Source of the DNA: Flavobacterium hungaricum
GTDB taxonomy: Bacteria > Bacteroidota > Bacteroidia > Flavobacteriales > Flavobacteriaceae
Direction of reading: 5' to 3'
DNA length: 64,000 nucleotides
Assembly: GCF_015182285.1 (NCBI RefSeq)
Contig: NZ_PRDM01000002.1
Location: 1,054,001-1,118,000, forward strand
Of this stretch, positions 33,605 to 41,896 are shown one piece after another; position 1 is the first letter of the stretch, and each line of letters begins with the position of its first letter. Below the pieces are notes generated by a model. It ran no database searches. It was not told the DNA's origin and saw only the letters and a program-made list of their open reading frames with translations. The position numbers and the translations under genes are program-made.

Positions 33605-34075
33605 TTAATTTGAAAATGTTTTTGCAAAAGCCGTAATGAGCGTGTTTTCTAGTCTTGTTTCGGTATGTTTTTGCAGCCAAAGCGCTTCTTCCAGTAATTT
33701 GTAAAATTCATCCATCGGTAATTGATACGGATCAACCTGAAAAGCAGCTCGAATTAAGGCAGCTGATTTTTTGAATTCGTCTTTTTGAGGTGTTGGATTA
33801 ATGGCAAATTCACTGTCCTTTTTGATCATTTCCACAATAGAATTTCCTGCTGAAAGCATAAATTCATCTTCATAATTTTCGTTTTCTAAGACACATTCTT
33901 TAAACAAAAACAAAATCGCTTCATGCGGATTGTCTTTGTATTTGGTTTGATAATTTAGAAAGGTGTTAAAAGAAGGTTTTTTGCAGCAAACTGTAACCAA
34001 TTGATCATCAGAAGTAAGTTTAAGCAAAGAGCCGTGTTTTTCTTTTAGGTTTTGGATTGTTGTTTCGTCAAGCAT
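33605..34075 (-). CDS. Second tail assembly chaperone-like protein
   Basis: This 156-residue protein starts MLDETTIQNLKEKHGSLLKLTSDDQL. Its first 80 residues parallel the chaperone-like protein at 22890-23234 (LLKLTSDDQLVTVCCKKPSFNTFL against VVKLTIQDDDETTLFAYFKKPDMSI). A further helical domain follows (AALIRAAFQVDPYQLPMDEFYKLLEEALWLQKHTETRLEN). In phages such a pair often guides tape-measure assembly, yet no tape-measure gene was found here. Confidence 0.5.
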   Translation of the reverse strand: MLDETTIQNLKEKHGSLLKLTSDDQLVTVCCKKPSFNTFLNYQTKYKDNPHEAILFLFKECVLENENYEDEFMLSAGNSIVEMIKKDSEFAINPTPQKDEFKKSAALIRAAFQVDPYQLPMDEFYKLLEEALWLQKHTETRLENTLITAFAKTFSN

Positions 34076-34095
34076 TTTTATTTTTTTGATAAGAA

Positions 34096-34290
34096 TTAAA
34101 TATTGCTGTCTCTGCTTTCTTTTTTGATAGCTTCTGCCAGGCTTTCTCTTTTTTCTGAAACATTTAAAGGAGTAATTAGAAATTGGTCAATAAAAATGTT
34201 TCCTTCAGAAGTTTGAGCCAAAGGATTTTTAAAATTGCTCATGTCTGGTGCTGGAGGTGTTTCTCCTAAATCTTTTGGTGTAAAATCCAT
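34096..34290 (-). CDS. Small hypothetical tail protein
   Basis: This 64-residue protein starts MDFTPKDLGETPPAPDMSNFK. The start at 34290 is chosen because it gives a normal hydrophilic N-terminus; the longer frame to 34380 begins inside the leader. It contains no known motif and is the first gene of the hub operon after the promoter at 34405-34468. Confidence 0.5.
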   Translation of the reverse strand: MDFTPKDLGETPPAPDMSNFKNPLAQTSEGNIFIDQFLITPLNVSEKRESLAEAIKKESRDSNI

Positions 34291-34404
34291 GATTAGTGAT
34301 TGTTTAATTATTAATAAAAAAGTTGAGGTAGTTGTTTTTAAAGTCTTTGAAAATGAGGTTTCCGTGCTTCTGTTAAGCAAATTTATTTTCGACTTTTGAG
34401 TATG

Positions 34405-34468
34405 TAAAAGTAGGGCAGAAGAAGCTGAAAAACGAAAAATTGGAGGTGTGTTTTCAGTAGTTTCAGTA
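34405..34468 (-). promoter_or_regulatory. TACTGA-type promoter of the hub/spike operon
   Basis: The element TACTGAAACTACTGA (34454-34468, minus strand) precedes the -7 box TACTTTTA (34405-34412) by 41 bp, with no TTG at -33. It drives the chaperone-like, hub, spike, PAAR-like, GH19 and lipoprotein genes. Confidence 0.8.
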
Positions 34469-34510
34469 CAAAAAAAAACGCTTCTTTTTGTTGATTTACT
34501 TACTTTTTAA

Positions 34511-34556
34511 ATCAGAAATACGCCAAAACCTTTTTGGATTTTGACGTATTTCTGAT
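34511..34556 (-). terminator. Terminator of the fibre gene at 34571
   Basis: An 18-bp stem with one mismatch (ATCAGAAATACGCCAAAA / TTTTGACGTATTTCTGAT) lies directly 3' of the minus-strand fibre gene and before the next promoter. Confidence 0.65.
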
Positions 34557-34570
34557 TCTATAAATTTAAA

Positions 34571-36124
34571 TTATGTCAAGTTTGTTAAAGCGGCTACAGC
34601 CCAAGTATCAGATCCTGTTTTAATAGCTAATTGCATGGTTTCAAGATGAAAGTACGATTTTCCTATTGGTGCATCGGCATAAACCGTATTCAGCCAGTTT
34701 TTATTGAAGAAAGCTGTGCCATATGTGATTTTGTCAATAAGTGAAGGCAGGCTGATATTACCATGTACATCGGCCTTCTTGTCATTTATGGATAGTAGCA
34801 TCGTACTGTTACCTTTAATGCCGCTGGGTAAAAAGATTTTAGAATCTGCTGTGACTTTAGAACTATCAATGTCGGTTGTTACAGTAGGTGCAGCTACTGG
34901 ATTGGTTTTAAATTTTAAACCGTTTTGTAAATAAAAGGATTCTCTAACGATCATATTACCAATTAATTGGATAGCTTTTAAATCGTCAATGGCAACATAG
35001 TTTAGTCTTATTTCCGGACTTTCAGGATTATTTGAGGGATCTTTGAATACGATTCCTCCTCCGCCAGAAATATTGACGTTATTCTTAAAATTAGTATTTC
35101 CTGATTCTATATTAAAATAATTTCCATTAATAGTAACTCCAGATCTTCCCAAAATTTTGATTCCTTCTGTACCTCCTCCACCTCCTGCTAATGTTAGGGT
35201 TCCTGCTCTTGAATCGATATAAAGTCCTTGATTTTGTGACATGCTGATTTCTCCCCATGAAGAAGCATCTATTTTTACTCCTTCGTTTGAGTTTGATCTT
35301 ATTGATACTTTACCAGTCGATTGGCCGTCAATTTTAATACCATCTTCGTTGCCAATAGCAATTTCACCTTTTCCTCTTGTCTGTAAATTGATTCCGTTTT
35401 CTGTGTTGAAGAAGAAAGCTCTGTCGCCACCGCCATTTAATTCTAAAAAACCTTTTTCACCCAAAGATATTCGCATATTCTGAACTTCTACAGAGGTACT
35501 GCCAGCATTAAGACTTTGTTGCCATGTTGATGCAGTCCCTCCCTGGCCGTTAATATTCACGTTTCCATTTATATCAGCAGGGATGCCGTTTACTCTTGAA
35601 ACAAGCGTCACTGTTGGTGCGGCTGTTTCAGCTGGAAGCTGAAAATCTGTAGTTTTTGTTAAATTATCAGTTTTAATGATACCTGCACCGTCTGGTGCTG
35701 CATTGGTTTTTAACAATAAGCCTTTGGTGTTTAATCTAAATCCTAATTCATTAGCATAATCACTTCTGCTAAATAATGAAGTAACATGATCTGCGCCATA
35801 TAATATTCCATAAGAATCTCCATTGTGAGATCTTTCTATTCTAAGTCCTCCCGGTCTGAATGACATACTGTTAAACTGCCAGCCAGGTGCATATTGATTA
35901 GTAAATGTCATATAATCATTTTGACCGTTGGTATAATAAGTATTTCCTTTGGTAAGCACTTCTTTAATATCTGGAGCAAGGTTTTCAACTCCATCAATTT
36001 CCTCGACAGAAATTTTTTCATCTTTATGTCTAAAAGAATCCCAAGTATCCCAAAACTGCTGTTGTGTTGGTTTTAAACTAGTTCTAAACCAGTTTTTAAT
36101 AGTGTCTAATGTTTGTATTGCCAT
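34571..36124 (-). CDS. Tail fibre protein with shared N-terminal anchor, copy 1
   Basis: This 517-residue protein begins MAIQTLDTIKNWFRTSLKPTQQ, the anchor (about 50 residues) also found at 38557-39180 and 39834-41525. The rest is made of low-complexity beta repeats rich in Gly, Asn and Ser (SVEVQNMRISLGEKGFLELNG, FFFNTENGINLQTRGKGEIAI, GLYIDSRAGTLTLAGGG), typical of an elongated trimeric fibre. The C-terminus has an aromatic tip (AVAALTNLT). It probably binds target-cell receptors. It has its own promoter and terminator. Confidence 0.75.
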   Translation of the reverse strand: MAIQTLDTIKNWFRTSLKPTQQQFWDTWDSFRHKDEKISVEEIDGVENLAPDIKEVLTKGNTYYTNGQNDYMTFTNQYAPGWQFNSMSFRPGGLRIERSHNGDSYGILYGADHVTSLFSRSDYANELGFRLNTKGLLLKTNAAPDGAGIIKTDNLTKTTDFQLPAETAAPTVTLVSRVNGIPADINGNVNINGQGGTASTWQQSLNAGSTSVEVQNMRISLGEKGFLELNGGGDRAFFFNTENGINLQTRGKGEIAIGNEDGIKIDGQSTGKVSIRSNSNEGVKIDASSWGEISMSQNQGLYIDSRAGTLTLAGGGGGTEGIKILGRSGVTINGNYFNIESGNTNFKNNVNISGGGGIVFKDPSNNPESPEIRLNYVAIDDLKAIQLIGNMIVRESFYLQNGLKFKTNPVAAPTVTTDIDSSKVTADSKIFLPSGIKGNSTMLLSINDKKADVHGNISLPSLIDKITYGTAFFNKNWLNTVYADAPIGKSYFHLETMQLAIKTGSDTWAVAALTNLT

Positions 36125-36205
36125 TTTTTTATGAATTAAGTTATAGTAATAAAATTGTGCCTAATAATATTTTTAAATACCTAAGTAATGGTGAATTTGC
36201 AGATG

Positions 36206-36269
36206 CAAAAATACTTTTGAGTAAGAGAAAAAATGAAAAAACGAAGCGCGCTCTTATGTAGTTTTAGTA
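36206..36269 (-). promoter_or_regulatory. TACTGA-type promoter of fibre copy 1, degenerate
   Basis: The element reads TACTAAAACTACATA (36255-36269, minus strand), the most divergent copy. The -7 box TATTTTTG (36206-36213) lies at the same 41-bp distance. It drives the gene at 34571-36124. Confidence 0.6.
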
Positions 36270-36599
36270 GGTTTAAATTATTGATATTTATGTTTTTATG
36301 TTTTTTTTTGAGATTTTGATCTGTAGAATAGGAACCAAAATCTATAAAGTGAAAAAGCGGCAGTAAAGTTTTTTCTGCTTAATTTGTTGATTTTAGATGT
36401 CTTTTAAGAGGTTTATTTTTGAAATATAAAAAATATCCAGAATCATCAGGAAATGGATTTTCTCCTAATAATCTTTGGGTGTTAATTTTATAAAAGTAAT
36501 ATATCAGTATAAATCATCTGAAAATTAACTTTCGTATTCATTGTTTCAATATGCACCAGAAATTAATAATGAATTCTTATAAATATTGAAAGGTTAATT
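36270..36599. other. 330-bp intergenic region
   Basis: This AT-rich stretch lies between the fibre promoter and the end of the gene at 36600-38507. No ORF, clear terminator or further regulatory element was identified. Confidence 0.3.
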
Positions 36600-38507
36600 T
36601 TAAGAAGTTGCTAAAAGTGAGAAGTAAAAGATATTACCAATGCACTCTAAAACTCCTGTTCTATTTGGTGGAACTATACAAGAGCTACTTAATGTGCCGT
36701 TTGTATCTATTGCATTGCTTCTGGTAATTGTAACGTTACCTGTCATTCGGTTAATAAACGTCATTCTTCGACCTCTAAAAAAAGTGGGTGTGTTGTCGAA
36801 AGTCACACTACAGTTTGCTGCAGTATTAAAAACAAAACTCATGCTATTTTGTGTTGTAGGAACAATGTAGCTAGCTGTTTGAACAATTACGGCTCTGTTG
36901 TATTCTGTTGCAGGAACTTTGTAAATTCTACTACCAGTATCCATTGCTAAGAAAAAATCGTAAGCATATTGCGCAGGCTTAAGATACATTATATCATTTC
37001 TTTGTACCCAGTATTGAGAAATGTCTTCGGCATTTTTTATGACATTTCCATCTTTATCAAAAGCTAACAAATTACCTCCAAATTTAGGGTAATATCTTAT
37101 GTAATTATACGCCCCTATGGAGCCAACACAACCGTAATAGTTGTCATTCCAAAACATTAAAGTATTACCGTATTCCTGTTTTATTTCTCCTTCAAATGCG
37201 TATGTGTTTGTAAACTTATGTATTCCGTATTGTGGTTTAGTTCCTGTTGTCTTCGGGCAGATTAATAAGCTTGCTCCGTCAAATCCTATAGCTGATATTC
37301 CTAAGCTTTTCCAGTTTGAGTTTGCACTAGGAACTCCAGTTAAATTTATCGCTGTAGCGTCTCCAGAAGTCAATTCCAAAACATAAATACCTGTATTATT
37401 TACTTCATCTTTTGCTAAAGCGTAAACAGTTCCAAAGTTAACAAACTCTCTTCCTAATGGAACAGGAGAATTAAACGGAGTTCCTACTCCAGCGTAAGTA
37501 ATTCTTTTTGTCTGTCCAGCATGATCGCTAAACATGTATAATCTAGCTGCTGAAGTAAAAAGATTTCCTATTAATGGTTGTCCTAGTACTGGACTTGATC
37601 CTAAGTCAATCACTAAACTTATAGTATCGTTTGCGGCTAATAATCTATAAATTCTATTTATAGAATAATCAGAGTTTGTAGCTCCAAAGTAAACGTTATT
37701 GTCAACACCTAAAAAAGCATGTGTAGCCAATAAACCGTCTGGAATGGCTAAATCTGGATACGTTGTCAATCCTGAGCCAAAGCTTGTTCTAAAAGATGCA
37801 ATTTTGTTTATTACAGAAGAGTCTTTATAAAAAACTAATCCTATAGATGTGTTATAAAGGACTGGTATTCCTTTCGTTCCTCCTGTTGGTGCTGTCCAAA
37901 TATGACCGCCCCCACTAATTGATTGTTTTTCATATATTCCGACACGACGTTCTGAGCCATCCCAAGAAAAAGAAAGCATCCAAATTGCTGTTGATGTAGT
38001 TAAAACTGCAGGTTTTACATAAGTTCCTACAGTGTCAACGTTAGTCATAAACCATTTTTCTATATTTGGCGAAAAATCACTCTTATTAAATTTTAATCCC
38101 ATAACACCAGTTGTTTGACTATCAATTTCAACTGTTTTATTTATTAAAACCTGCTCACTTTCCTCTATTATAGAACTCTCTTCTAAATTAGTTCCAGAGA
38201 TATTAAATTTTGTTATGCTATTAGGTGTACCGGAAATGTCTCCACTTCCATTAACGGTTATATCACCATAACCTGTAATAGATTCTCCATTGATTGTTTT
38301 AAAATCTGGTTTATTTAAAATTTGAGATGGCCCCCAGTTAGAGTACCAATCGGCATTTACCTGCGGTGTGAGTTCCTCTCTAGGGATAAATTTTACAGTT
38401 TTGTCTACTCCTTGCACTAATATTTTAACTGCTTCATTCTCACTTCTTGGTACAGAATTTAGTTTTAGAGGTTTACTGACGTATTGTTTTGGTTCTTGAT
38501 TTTCCAT
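36600..38507 (-). CDS. Large tail-associated protein, propeller-like
   Basis: This 635-residue protein starts MENQEPKQYVSKPLKLNSVPRSENEAVKILVQGVDKTVKFIPREEL, an N-terminus unlike the other fibres. A phage-fibre-like linker follows (GYGDITVNGSGDISGTPNSITKFN). The central 350 residues hold repeated blades with NTGIYVLELTSGD, NVYFGATNSDYSINRIYRL and similar segments, resembling a beta-propeller. The C-terminal 90 residues (IVQTASYIVPTTQNSMSFVFNTAANCSVTFDNTPTFFRGRRMTFINRM) look like a fibre tip. Receptor binding is inferred. It is cotranscribed with 38557-39180. Confidence 0.6.
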   Translation of the reverse strand: MENQEPKQYVSKPLKLNSVPRSENEAVKILVQGVDKTVKFIPREELTPQVNADWYSNWGPSQILNKPDFKTINGESITGYGDITVNGSGDISGTPNSITKFNISGTNLEESSIIEESEQVLINKTVEIDSQTTGVMGLKFNKSDFSPNIEKWFMTNVDTVGTYVKPAVLTTSTAIWMLSFSWDGSERRVGIYEKQSISGGGHIWTAPTGGTKGIPVLYNTSIGLVFYKDSSVINKIASFRTSFGSGLTTYPDLAIPDGLLATHAFLGVDNNVYFGATNSDYSINRIYRLLAANDTISLVIDLGSSPVLGQPLIGNLFTSAARLYMFSDHAGQTKRITYAGVGTPFNSPVPLGREFVNFGTVYALAKDEVNNTGIYVLELTSGDATAINLTGVPSANSNWKSLGISAIGFDGASLLICPKTTGTKPQYGIHKFTNTYAFEGEIKQEYGNTLMFWNDNYYGCVGSIGAYNYIRYYPKFGGNLLAFDKDGNVIKNAEDISQYWVQRNDIMYLKPAQYAYDFFLAMDTGSRIYKVPATEYNRAVIVQTASYIVPTTQNSMSFVFNTAANCSVTFDNTPTFFRGRRMTFINRMTGNVTITRSNAIDTNGTLSSSCIVPPNRTGVLECIGNIFYFSLLATS

Positions 38508-38556
38508 GTTGTTTTAGATTTTTATTGACTATTCTTTTTTGAGTTTCTATTTTGAA

Positions 38557-39180
38557 TTATTCTACGTTTTGTATTACAAATTCTTCTGAATCTTCGAAAT
38601 CACCAAGAGTATCCGTTAATTTAAGAATAGTGCCCGGAGTTAATTCAAGCCATGAGACCCATGTTTCTGGATAATAACCAGTAGGCCATATACTAGAAAA
38701 TTCAAGTTCTCCTGGTTTTTTATACAGGATATAAATTCCATTATAAGCACCACAAGAAGTGTATCTTAGCAGTACATCATCATTAAGCTCATAAATAATT
38801 TTGTCACCGTAATAGTAGTCAGTTGTAAATGCAACAATTCTGCCTACGACATTATTTGGTTTGGTAAAACTGCTCATCAAGCTTGTATCTCCGCCGTAAT
38901 AAGTCGCTTCACAAAGGAAATTGCCTTCACAATAACCGATCACACTGTCACCGATTTCTAATTCGTTATTGGTATTGGGAGCAACTTTAAAAATGATAAA
39001 TTCTCCAGATTTTACAATTTTGGTTTCATTAATTACTTGATCAAGACCTTCGATTTCCTTAATATAAATTTTATCATATTTATGTCTAAAAGAGTCCCAA
39101 GTGTCCCAGAATTGCTGTTGTGAAGGTTTTAAACTGGTTCTAAACCAGTCTTTTATAGTGTTTAAGGTTTGTATTGCCAT
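38557..39180 (-). CDS. Short tail fibre with shared N-terminal anchor, copy 2
   Basis: This 207-residue protein begins MAIQTLNTIKDWFRTSLKPSQQ, the same anchor as 34571-36124 and 39834-41525. A compact beta-rich domain follows (KSGEFIIFKVAPNTNNELEIGDSVIGYCEGNFLCEATYYGG). It may be a connector that links the anchor to the 635-residue protein encoded 49 bp downstream. Confidence 0.7.
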   Translation of the reverse strand: MAIQTLNTIKDWFRTSLKPSQQQFWDTWDSFRHKYDKIYIKEIEGLDQVINETKIVKSGEFIIFKVAPNTNNELEIGDSVIGYCEGNFLCEATYYGGDTSLMSSFTKPNNVVGRIVAFTTDYYYGDKIIYELNDDVLLRYTSCGAYNGIYILYKKPGELEFSSIWPTGYYPETWVSWLELTPGTILKLTDTLGDFEDSEEFVIQNVE

Positions 39181-39219
39181 TTTTTTACTTTTTTTAATAA
39201 ATGTTAGTCGAAATGTTTT

Positions 39220-39285
39220 TTAGAATTGTAGGTTCAGGAATTTTTTAAATGGCATTTTGTCGGGAATTTTTAGTTTTTTTTCCAT
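39220..39285 (-). CDS. Conserved leader micro-ORF A
   Basis: This 21-codon frame (MEKKLKIPDKMPFKKFLNL, then QF) lies in the leader of the fibre gene at 38557-39180. The same leader region before 39834-41525 encodes MEKKLKIPDKSHFKKL at 41579-41629. Changes include synonymous ones (CCC/CCG, TTT/TTC), which suggests selection on the peptide. Confidence 0.45.
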   Translation of the reverse strand: MEKKLKIPDKMPFKKFLNLQF

Positions 39286-39385
39286 AGTCTTAGATTTCAG
39301 TTACGATTATTTTTAATGTGATTTTTTAGAAGGATTTTCAAATTCTGAGAGTATAATAAAATACTAATTTGAAATTTTAGGGCTG

Positions 39386-39450
39386 TAAAAGTAAGTTGGA
39401 AAAGTAGAAAGATAAGCGTAAAAAGTCTTGATAATTCAGTAGTTACAGTA
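39386..39450 (-). promoter_or_regulatory. TACTGA-type promoter of fibre copy 2 operon
   Basis: On the minus strand TACTGTAACTACTGA (39436-39450) is 42 bp upstream of the -7 box TACTTTTA (39386-39393). It drives 38557-39180 and 36600-38507. The leader downstream is duplicated at the next fibre gene. Confidence 0.78.
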
Positions 39451-39510
39451 GAAGTGAAAATTTTTAAACTGCAGAAAATCTGTTTTTTGGCTTATGATAA
39501 AAAGCGCTAA

Positions 39511-39556
39511 AAAAAAGCTGGCATTAGAATTCTTTTAGTTTCAATGCCAGCTTTTT
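39511..39556 (-). terminator. Terminator after the small membrane protein
   Basis: A 14-bp stem AAAAAGCTGGCATT / AATGCCAGCTTTTT lies 3' of the minus-strand gene at 39622-39813 and before the next promoter. Confidence 0.75.
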
Positions 39557-39621
39557 AACAAATCAAATTAGTAAACAAGACATACTTTTAGTTTGATTTT
39601 CATTTCTTTTTGATGCGATAT

Positions 39622-39813
39622 TTACTCTGTTTTTTTGAAATATAAATCAGATATGCTTGGTAATACCGCTGCTAAAACTAAACCAGCTAATTTAATTCGA
39701 TTTATGGTCAGCAAAGACAATCCGGCATCCTGTAAAAGATCGAATTTGGTGTCTGCAAAACCTGTTAATACAATAGAAATACTAATTAATACTGCGATTT
39801 GTGATTTGTTCAT
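39622..39813 (-). CDS. Small membrane protein
   Basis: This 63-residue protein starts MNKSQIAVLISISIVLTGFADTK; the start at 39813 is preferred over the longer frame to 39864. It has two hydrophobic segments (IAVLISISIVLTGF and LAGLVLAAVLPSIS). Encoded 21 bp after the fibre gene 39834-41525. A second holin or antiholin is possible by size, but this is a guess. Confidence 0.5.
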   Translation of the reverse strand: MNKSQIAVLISISIVLTGFADTKFDLLQDAGLSLLTINRIKLAGLVLAAVLPSISDLYFKKTE

Positions 39814-39833
39814 ATAATTAAAATTTGAGATTA

Positions 39834-41525
39834 TTACCAAGTAGTCAAAGCCGATCTTACCCATTTATTTGCGGCTGTGCAGACATAAATATAATCTGCC
39901 GTATATCGTATTTCTCCAACTGTTCCTATTGCCGAAGCTGAATCAGGAGCCGTGTCTAATGCTGTTTTATTGAGCTGGCCTGTAAATTTCCAGTTAGTTC
40001 CGTCATTTTGAGCCTTTATATTTCCAACACCATTGCTAATCACAATGTTATTTTCTAATGCTGCATTCAATCCACTGACTTTTCCTAAAATGACATTACC
40101 GTTTCCCGTGGTAATTCCCGTTGTATTCCCGTTATTAGGTGCAATAATCATGTTATTACTACCAGTAGTGATTCCGCCTCCGGCTTGAATAAAACCAGTT
40201 CCAGCAACTATTACATTTCCGTTTCCGGTAGTAATCCCACTTCCAGCTTGTAATCCTATAGCAACATTATGCGTTCCAATTGTCTGATTACTCATTGCAA
40301 AATTACCAATAGCTATTCCGTGTCCAGTTGTATTTGACTGCATGGCACTTGAACCAATTGCAATGCTTCTATGACCAAAAATATTTGATCCATCGACACC
40401 CACATTCTCCCTTAAGGCATTAACTCCAATGGCTACATTCTGGCTTCCAAATTGGTTTTTTGTTAATGCCCAAGAACCTATCGCTGTATTATATAATCCC
40501 GTAGTGTTGCTGTATAACGCTCTAGTACCTAAACCAGTATTGTAACTTCCTGTTGTATTATTAAATAATGAGGAGGTTCCTACGCCTGTATTGTAATTTC
40601 CTGTAATGTTATTGATCCCGCTATCAGAGCCAACCATTGTATTACTTTTACCCGTGGTTAAATATTGTAACGGACCTTCAACCTCTCCATCGCCATTGCC
40701 TATTGCAACATTATATTGTCCTGTAGTAACAGATGCTAAGCCATTTCGTCCGATTACTAAATTATTCTCGTAATTGGCATTTCCTTTACCAATCCTGATC
40801 CCGTTAATCAATTTATCGGTGCCTCCTAATTCTTGTAAGGAATCATTATTGACAATTCCAGATTCTGTTGCAGAAACAGGAAATGCCTTGTTATTTTCTA
40901 TATCATTAATAGTTGCGACTTCGTAATTTCCTTCTGGCCTGTTAATGTTGTTAAAAGTGTAAGTAACCTTGTTGTCTCCTAATTTTAAATTGATTGAAGT
41001 CTCTTTATCGTAATATGAATATTCATCTTCAATTGCATCAAGATTTTTAATTCCAATTCTTCCCATATAATCACCATCAATTCCAAAATTTAAAAGAGAC
41101 CTGAAGTTATAATCATTAAAATATAATTCATTAAATGATAATCCACTTGTCCGTTTTGAGGATATGGCACTATAATTAACAGATCCTGCAGCAAGTCCAG
41201 TGACTTGATCATTTCCATTCCATAAACTTAATGTTTTGTCGAAAGCGTCATTGCCAGAAGTTAAAACTTGATTTAATGTAGGTATTGAAGGATCTTGAGT
41301 AATAGAAAGATTTCCCGAGCCTAAAATTGTTTGGCCGTTTATAGTCTTAAATTCATCTTTGTTTGCTTTAGTTAAAAGCAATTCATCCAAACCTTCAACT
41401 TCTTTTAGAGGAACATTTTCATTTTTATGTCTAAAAGAATCCCAAGTATCCCAAAATTGTTGCTGTGTTGGTTTTAAACTCGTTCTAAACCAATTTTTGA
41501 TAGTTTCTAATGTTTCTATTGCCAT
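39834..41525 (-). CDS. Tail fibre with YadA-like repeats and shared N-terminal anchor, copy 3
   Basis: This 563-residue protein begins MAIETLETIKNWFRTSLKPTQQ, the anchor also seen in two other fibres. Residues of about 240-480 hold tandem 14-16-residue repeats of the type NTAIGSWAL, NVAIGVNAL, NTGLGTRAL, which match the left-handed beta-roll of YadA/trimeric autotransporter heads. The C-terminal 80 residues (GTVGEIRYTADYIYVCTAANKWVRSAL) look like a fibre tip. It probably binds the target surface. It is the first gene after the promoter at 41733-41797. Confidence 0.75.
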   Translation of the reverse strand: MAIETLETIKNWFRTSLKPTQQQFWDTWDSFRHKNENVPLKEVEGLDELLLTKANKDEFKTINGQTILGSGNLSITQDPSIPTLNQVLTSGNDAFDKTLSLWNGNDQVTGLAAGSVNYSAISSKRTSGLSFNELYFNDYNFRSLLNFGIDGDYMGRIGIKNLDAIEDEYSYYDKETSINLKLGDNKVTYTFNNINRPEGNYEVATINDIENNKAFPVSATESGIVNNDSLQELGGTDKLINGIRIGKGNANYENNLVIGRNGLASVTTGQYNVAIGNGDGEVEGPLQYLTTGKSNTMVGSDSGINNITGNYNTGVGTSSLFNNTTGSYNTGLGTRALYSNTTGLYNTAIGSWALTKNQFGSQNVAIGVNALRENVGVDGSNIFGHRSIAIGSSAMQSNTTGHGIAIGNFAMSNQTIGTHNVAIGLQAGSGITTGNGNVIVAGTGFIQAGGGITTGSNNMIIAPNNGNTTGITTGNGNVILGKVSGLNAALENNIVISNGVGNIKAQNDGTNWKFTGQLNKTALDTAPDSASAIGTVGEIRYTADYIYVCTAANKWVRSALTTW

Positions 41526-41578
41526 TTTTATTTTTTTTTGATAATTGTTAATTCAAATGTTTTTTTCGAATTGTTTGT

Positions 41579-41629
41579 TTAAAGTTTTTTGAAATGTGAT
41601 TTGTCCGGAATTTTTAGTTTTTTTTCCAT
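41579..41629 (-). CDS. Conserved leader micro-ORF B
   Basis: This 16-codon frame (MEKKLKIPDKSHFKKL) lies in the leader of the fibre gene at 39834-41525. It is the homologue of the micro-ORF at 39220-39285. The surrounding 65 bp of leader are also conserved (41610-41675 against 39266-39330). Confidence 0.45.
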   Translation of the reverse strand: MEKKLKIPDKSHFKKL

Positions 41630-41732
41630 AGTCTTAGATTTCAGTTACGATTATTTCTAATGTGATTTTTGACGAAGATTTTTCAAATTCTGAGAGTATA
41701 AAGCGGTGCTTGAATTTGAATTTTTGGGGATG

Positions 41733-41797
41733 TAAAAGTAAATCAGAAAAAGAGAAAAAGAAGCATTAAAAGTCCTCTGAATTCAGTAGTTTCAGTA
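41733..41797 (-). promoter_or_regulatory. TACTGA-type promoter of fibre copy 3, minus strand
   Basis: TACTGAAACTACTGA (41783-41797) lies 42 bp upstream of the -7 box TACTTTTA (41733-41740) on the minus strand. It drives 39834-41525 and 39622-39813. A divergent copy of the same promoter begins 12 bp away. Confidence 0.8.
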
Positions 41798-41808
41798 ACT
41801 TCTGTTTT

Positions 41809-41872
41809 TGCTGAAGCTACTGAATTAGAGTGTCTTAAAATTTAGAAAAGCGAGGTTTGAAGATTACTTTTA
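41809..41872 (+). promoter_or_regulatory. TACTGA-type promoter of the M23/GH24 gene, plus strand
   Basis: On the plus strand TGCTGAAGCTACTGA (41809-41823) is followed after 41 bp by TACTTTTA (41865-41872), 24 bp upstream of the start at 41897. It is the only plus-strand copy and places this outlying gene in the same regulon as the minus-strand tail operons. Confidence 0.78.
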
Positions 41873-41896
41873 CATCCTGAAAAAAAAAACGTAGCG

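Noticed and set aside
40060..40830. A CRISPR array or DNA tandem repeat
   Set aside because: The repeats are imperfect, in frame with a 563-codon gene and explained by YadA-like protein repeats.
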